A stretch of DNA of 64,000 nucleotides, from positions 28,142,082 through 28,206,081 of the forward strand of contig CM038704.1 in NCBI GenBank assembly GCA_021613375.1, in the 5' to 3' direction. Under the pieces are notes generated by a model. That model saw nothing but the letters and a program-made list of their open reading frames with translations. It was not told where the DNA came from and did no database searches. The position numbers and the translations under genes are program-made. Positions 61,738-64,000 of the stretch are shown piece by piece; position 1 is the stretch's first letter, and every line of letters begins with the position of its first letter. The DNA is from Megaleporinus macrocephalus (Eukaryota > Chordata > Actinopteri > Characiformes > Anostomidae).

Positions 61738-63354
61738 TCAGTACATACACATGATTCACTTAGACACAAACTCAGTCTTTCTCATGCTAATTCCATACTG
61801 CCGGACCAAAAGCTGGAAGAAGCCTGCACAGATAGTTTCTCTGCCTAGATATCCTTACTGAAAGTGCAGTTATAACACTGTATACAGAGGCCTGAGACGC
61901 TCAACATGTGCCACCACTATGCTGAGTGCACGGAAATTATTAGTTTTACAGCTCAACTGCGGGCCGCTGGCTGCTCTGTCCGAATTACACACAGAGACAA
62001 GGTTACTGGGAATCACGGAGTCACAAGGAGAATGTAAAAATATCCTTAAAATCCTTTTGTGCCCAGGCTACTCCACAATCAAGAAATAGAAGAGGCATCA
62101 CACAAGCCAAACAACAGCTAGAACAAAAAAAAAAAGCTAAAATTGGACATAACTGTAAAGCCAAGGACAACTCTGAAAGACCTCCAGGTGTCAATAGCTG
62201 AGGCATGTGCTACAATCAACAATATCCCAAATACAGCACAGGCACAAGGAAGAAGCTTCAATACTTTCGGTTTAGTTTGAGGTTTTTGGCTTAAATTCTA
62301 AGTGCATACTCGGAGCAGAGCCGTTACAGAAGCAAAGGGCTAGCATCAGACTACGGGTTTGCTTCTCAGCAGCAGGGACCTGGACGACTGAAGGACTGAA
62401 GCAGATGGAGCAACAGACTCTAAAAAACTGTTTGTCTGGCTCATGTAATGCTACTGTATGACTAGGCCATCATTTTCAAGATATAGCGTGTGTGCTGTGC
62501 AGTTTAATGTGAAATAATCAGAAACAGAATAACGGTCGTACCGTGTTCCGATGTACGCCCAAACAACAGACAATGTTTATTTCACTAACATTAACTACAA
62601 AAACGCTAGGCTGAACTTACAGGTTAACACAATCGCACAGGTCCAGCAGGGAAGTCCACTGGTTTTATTTCATTTAAGGATCAAATATTCTCTATTCACA
62701 AAAACTATTCCTCAAATTCCTCAAAACATTCAGACTTTCAACACAACACAGTTACAGCAATGTTCCCAAGCAGTCCAATCAAGAGTCCTCTCAATCACCC
62801 AACTTCTCCAGGTCAGTGTGCAAAATTAGTAGCCAACTTCCAAAAAGACAAGAAAGAGCTTTTAAAAATTTCGGAGGTGTATTTTAACATTGAGAACATG
62901 TCAGCGTTTCATTTTGCATTTGACAAACTTTAAAAATCACAGGCAATATCTAACTAGATCTGTAAACTACTGCATATTTAATGCTTCTTTATGTCATGCT
63001 AATTTACAGCAGTACTGTTCAACAGCTCACAATTCAGTATTACATTCAGTATTCAGTACTTTTTCTAGTTATAATCTAACCTCATATGTCATGATTCTAC
63101 AAGTGTACAGTAGTGTACAGCATGAGTGTGCGTCATAGTTAGCCAGCAGTGTGTTTCAGAGGGACACGGATAAAGGCTATGGTGCATGTAAACAGTCCAT
63201 TAGCTTTTGAACATTAAGTCCCAATGCAAGAGAAAACATTCTAAATATTTATCCTGTATATTTCTGTAGATCACAGTTTGAAAGACAAGATTTATGTCAA
63301 TAAATAAGGCTTGAATAAGAAATGAATAAGCTGCCACACTTTTGAATGTGTGTT

Positions 63355-63444
63355 CTCTGTTGAGGATGTGTTCACCTATTTTTCCACATAGAAAATCAAC
63401 AAAACACATGCCTTTTTTTCCCTATATATATATATATATATATA
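63355..63444 (-). repeat. Inverted copy of the TTTTGTTGATTTTC repeat plus (AT)n
   Basis: On the minus strand GGCATGTGTTTTGTTGATTT begins a fragment of the same family as 58145-58300. It is joined to an AT run at 63423-63444. Confidence 0.45.
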
Positions 63445-64000
63445 GATATGTGTATGTGTGTGAGATGTCAGCATCATTAAAGGCTTAGTGGAAAACTAAC
63501 TTCCTGTTCATCAGACTGGGAGGGGTGGGGGCTATGCTACAGGGACCACAGGGGGCTATGGAAATCATAGGGGGAAGAAGCTGGAAGAAGAGAATGGTAA
63601 ATTCTTGGTATTAGCCTGACCCATCAGAGGCTGTAGCCTGACACTGGGGCTATGCTGCTCTAATAGAATACGCTCTTTCAAAACCCAGAAAATGTCTACA
63701 TCCAATGACCCGTGCAGCACTCGGTGCCCAAACAAAACCCTCCAGCCTGCTTAGAAATGCCCTCGGCCGACCTCGGCTACAGCCTTTCAGGAACAGCATT
63801 CTCTAAATCCTATTACAAATTAAAGGAACATGTTACATTAAAGTAATGGGACATTGATGCCCCACTAAGCTATAGATGTTGACAGTAATACACGCTTCTT
63901 GCAAACATGCCTGACCCCGCACAGTTCCACCTTTCACACTGTACAAAAGCATTTTCACATTTTAATGAACGTGAGAGCTCAGACTTGAACAGGCAATGCA

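Overview
This window is vertebrate, almost certainly teleost fish, nuclear DNA. It is not bacterial or viral. It is AT-rich, has no long real open reading frames, is full of fish-type microsatellites, and carries decayed Tc1/mariner-like, hAT-like, LINE and tRNA-SINE relics. Its only recognisable protein-coding content is two small exons on the minus strand, at 31153-31047 and 24533-24411. They encode consecutive pieces of the N-terminal half of LPP (lipoma-preferred partner, a zyxin-family focal-adhesion LIM protein). Both exons have consensus splice sites and compatible phases (phase 1 in, phase 0 between, phase 0 out), and they can be joined into a 76-codon stretch.

Layout on the minus-strand gene, read from high to low coordinates. 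64000-31154 is the 3' part of a large intron of at least 32.8 kb. It holds the densest mobile-element debris: Tc1-like relics at 36.2, 45.0 and 59.4 kb, an hAT-like element nested in the first of these, a TTAA-flanked MITE at 50.3 kb, a tRNA-SINE at 52.7 kb, two LINE 3' ends at 42.1-42.8 kb, and a roughly 1.2 kb minisatellite at 40.4-41.6 kb. 31153-31047 is a proline-rich LPP exon. 31046-24534 is a 6.5 kb intron with a 500 bp polypurine block. 24533-24411 is the LPP exon carrying the leucine-rich nuclear-export-type segment. 24410-1 is the 5' part of a further large intron (at least 24.4 kb), with an 800 bp polypurine block, a Tc1-like relic and a LINE C-terminus relic. The exon encoding the LPP start and the large exon and LIM-domain exons that follow must lie outside the window.

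Several intronic stretches look like conserved non-coding elements. They are complex, free of repeats, of balanced composition, and carry clusters of homeodomain, TCF, octamer/SOX or RFX-type words. The best are at 31.65-32.45, 49.54-49.93, 55.1-55.47 and 61.3-61.56 kb. I judged these by eye only, since conservation cannot be tested here. I found no evidence for a novel multi-gene system. The most notable observations are the Tyr-for-Phe change in both EVH1-ligand motifs of LPP, the codon-periodic minisatellite whose unique insert is a LINE fragment, and the nested-transposon structure.
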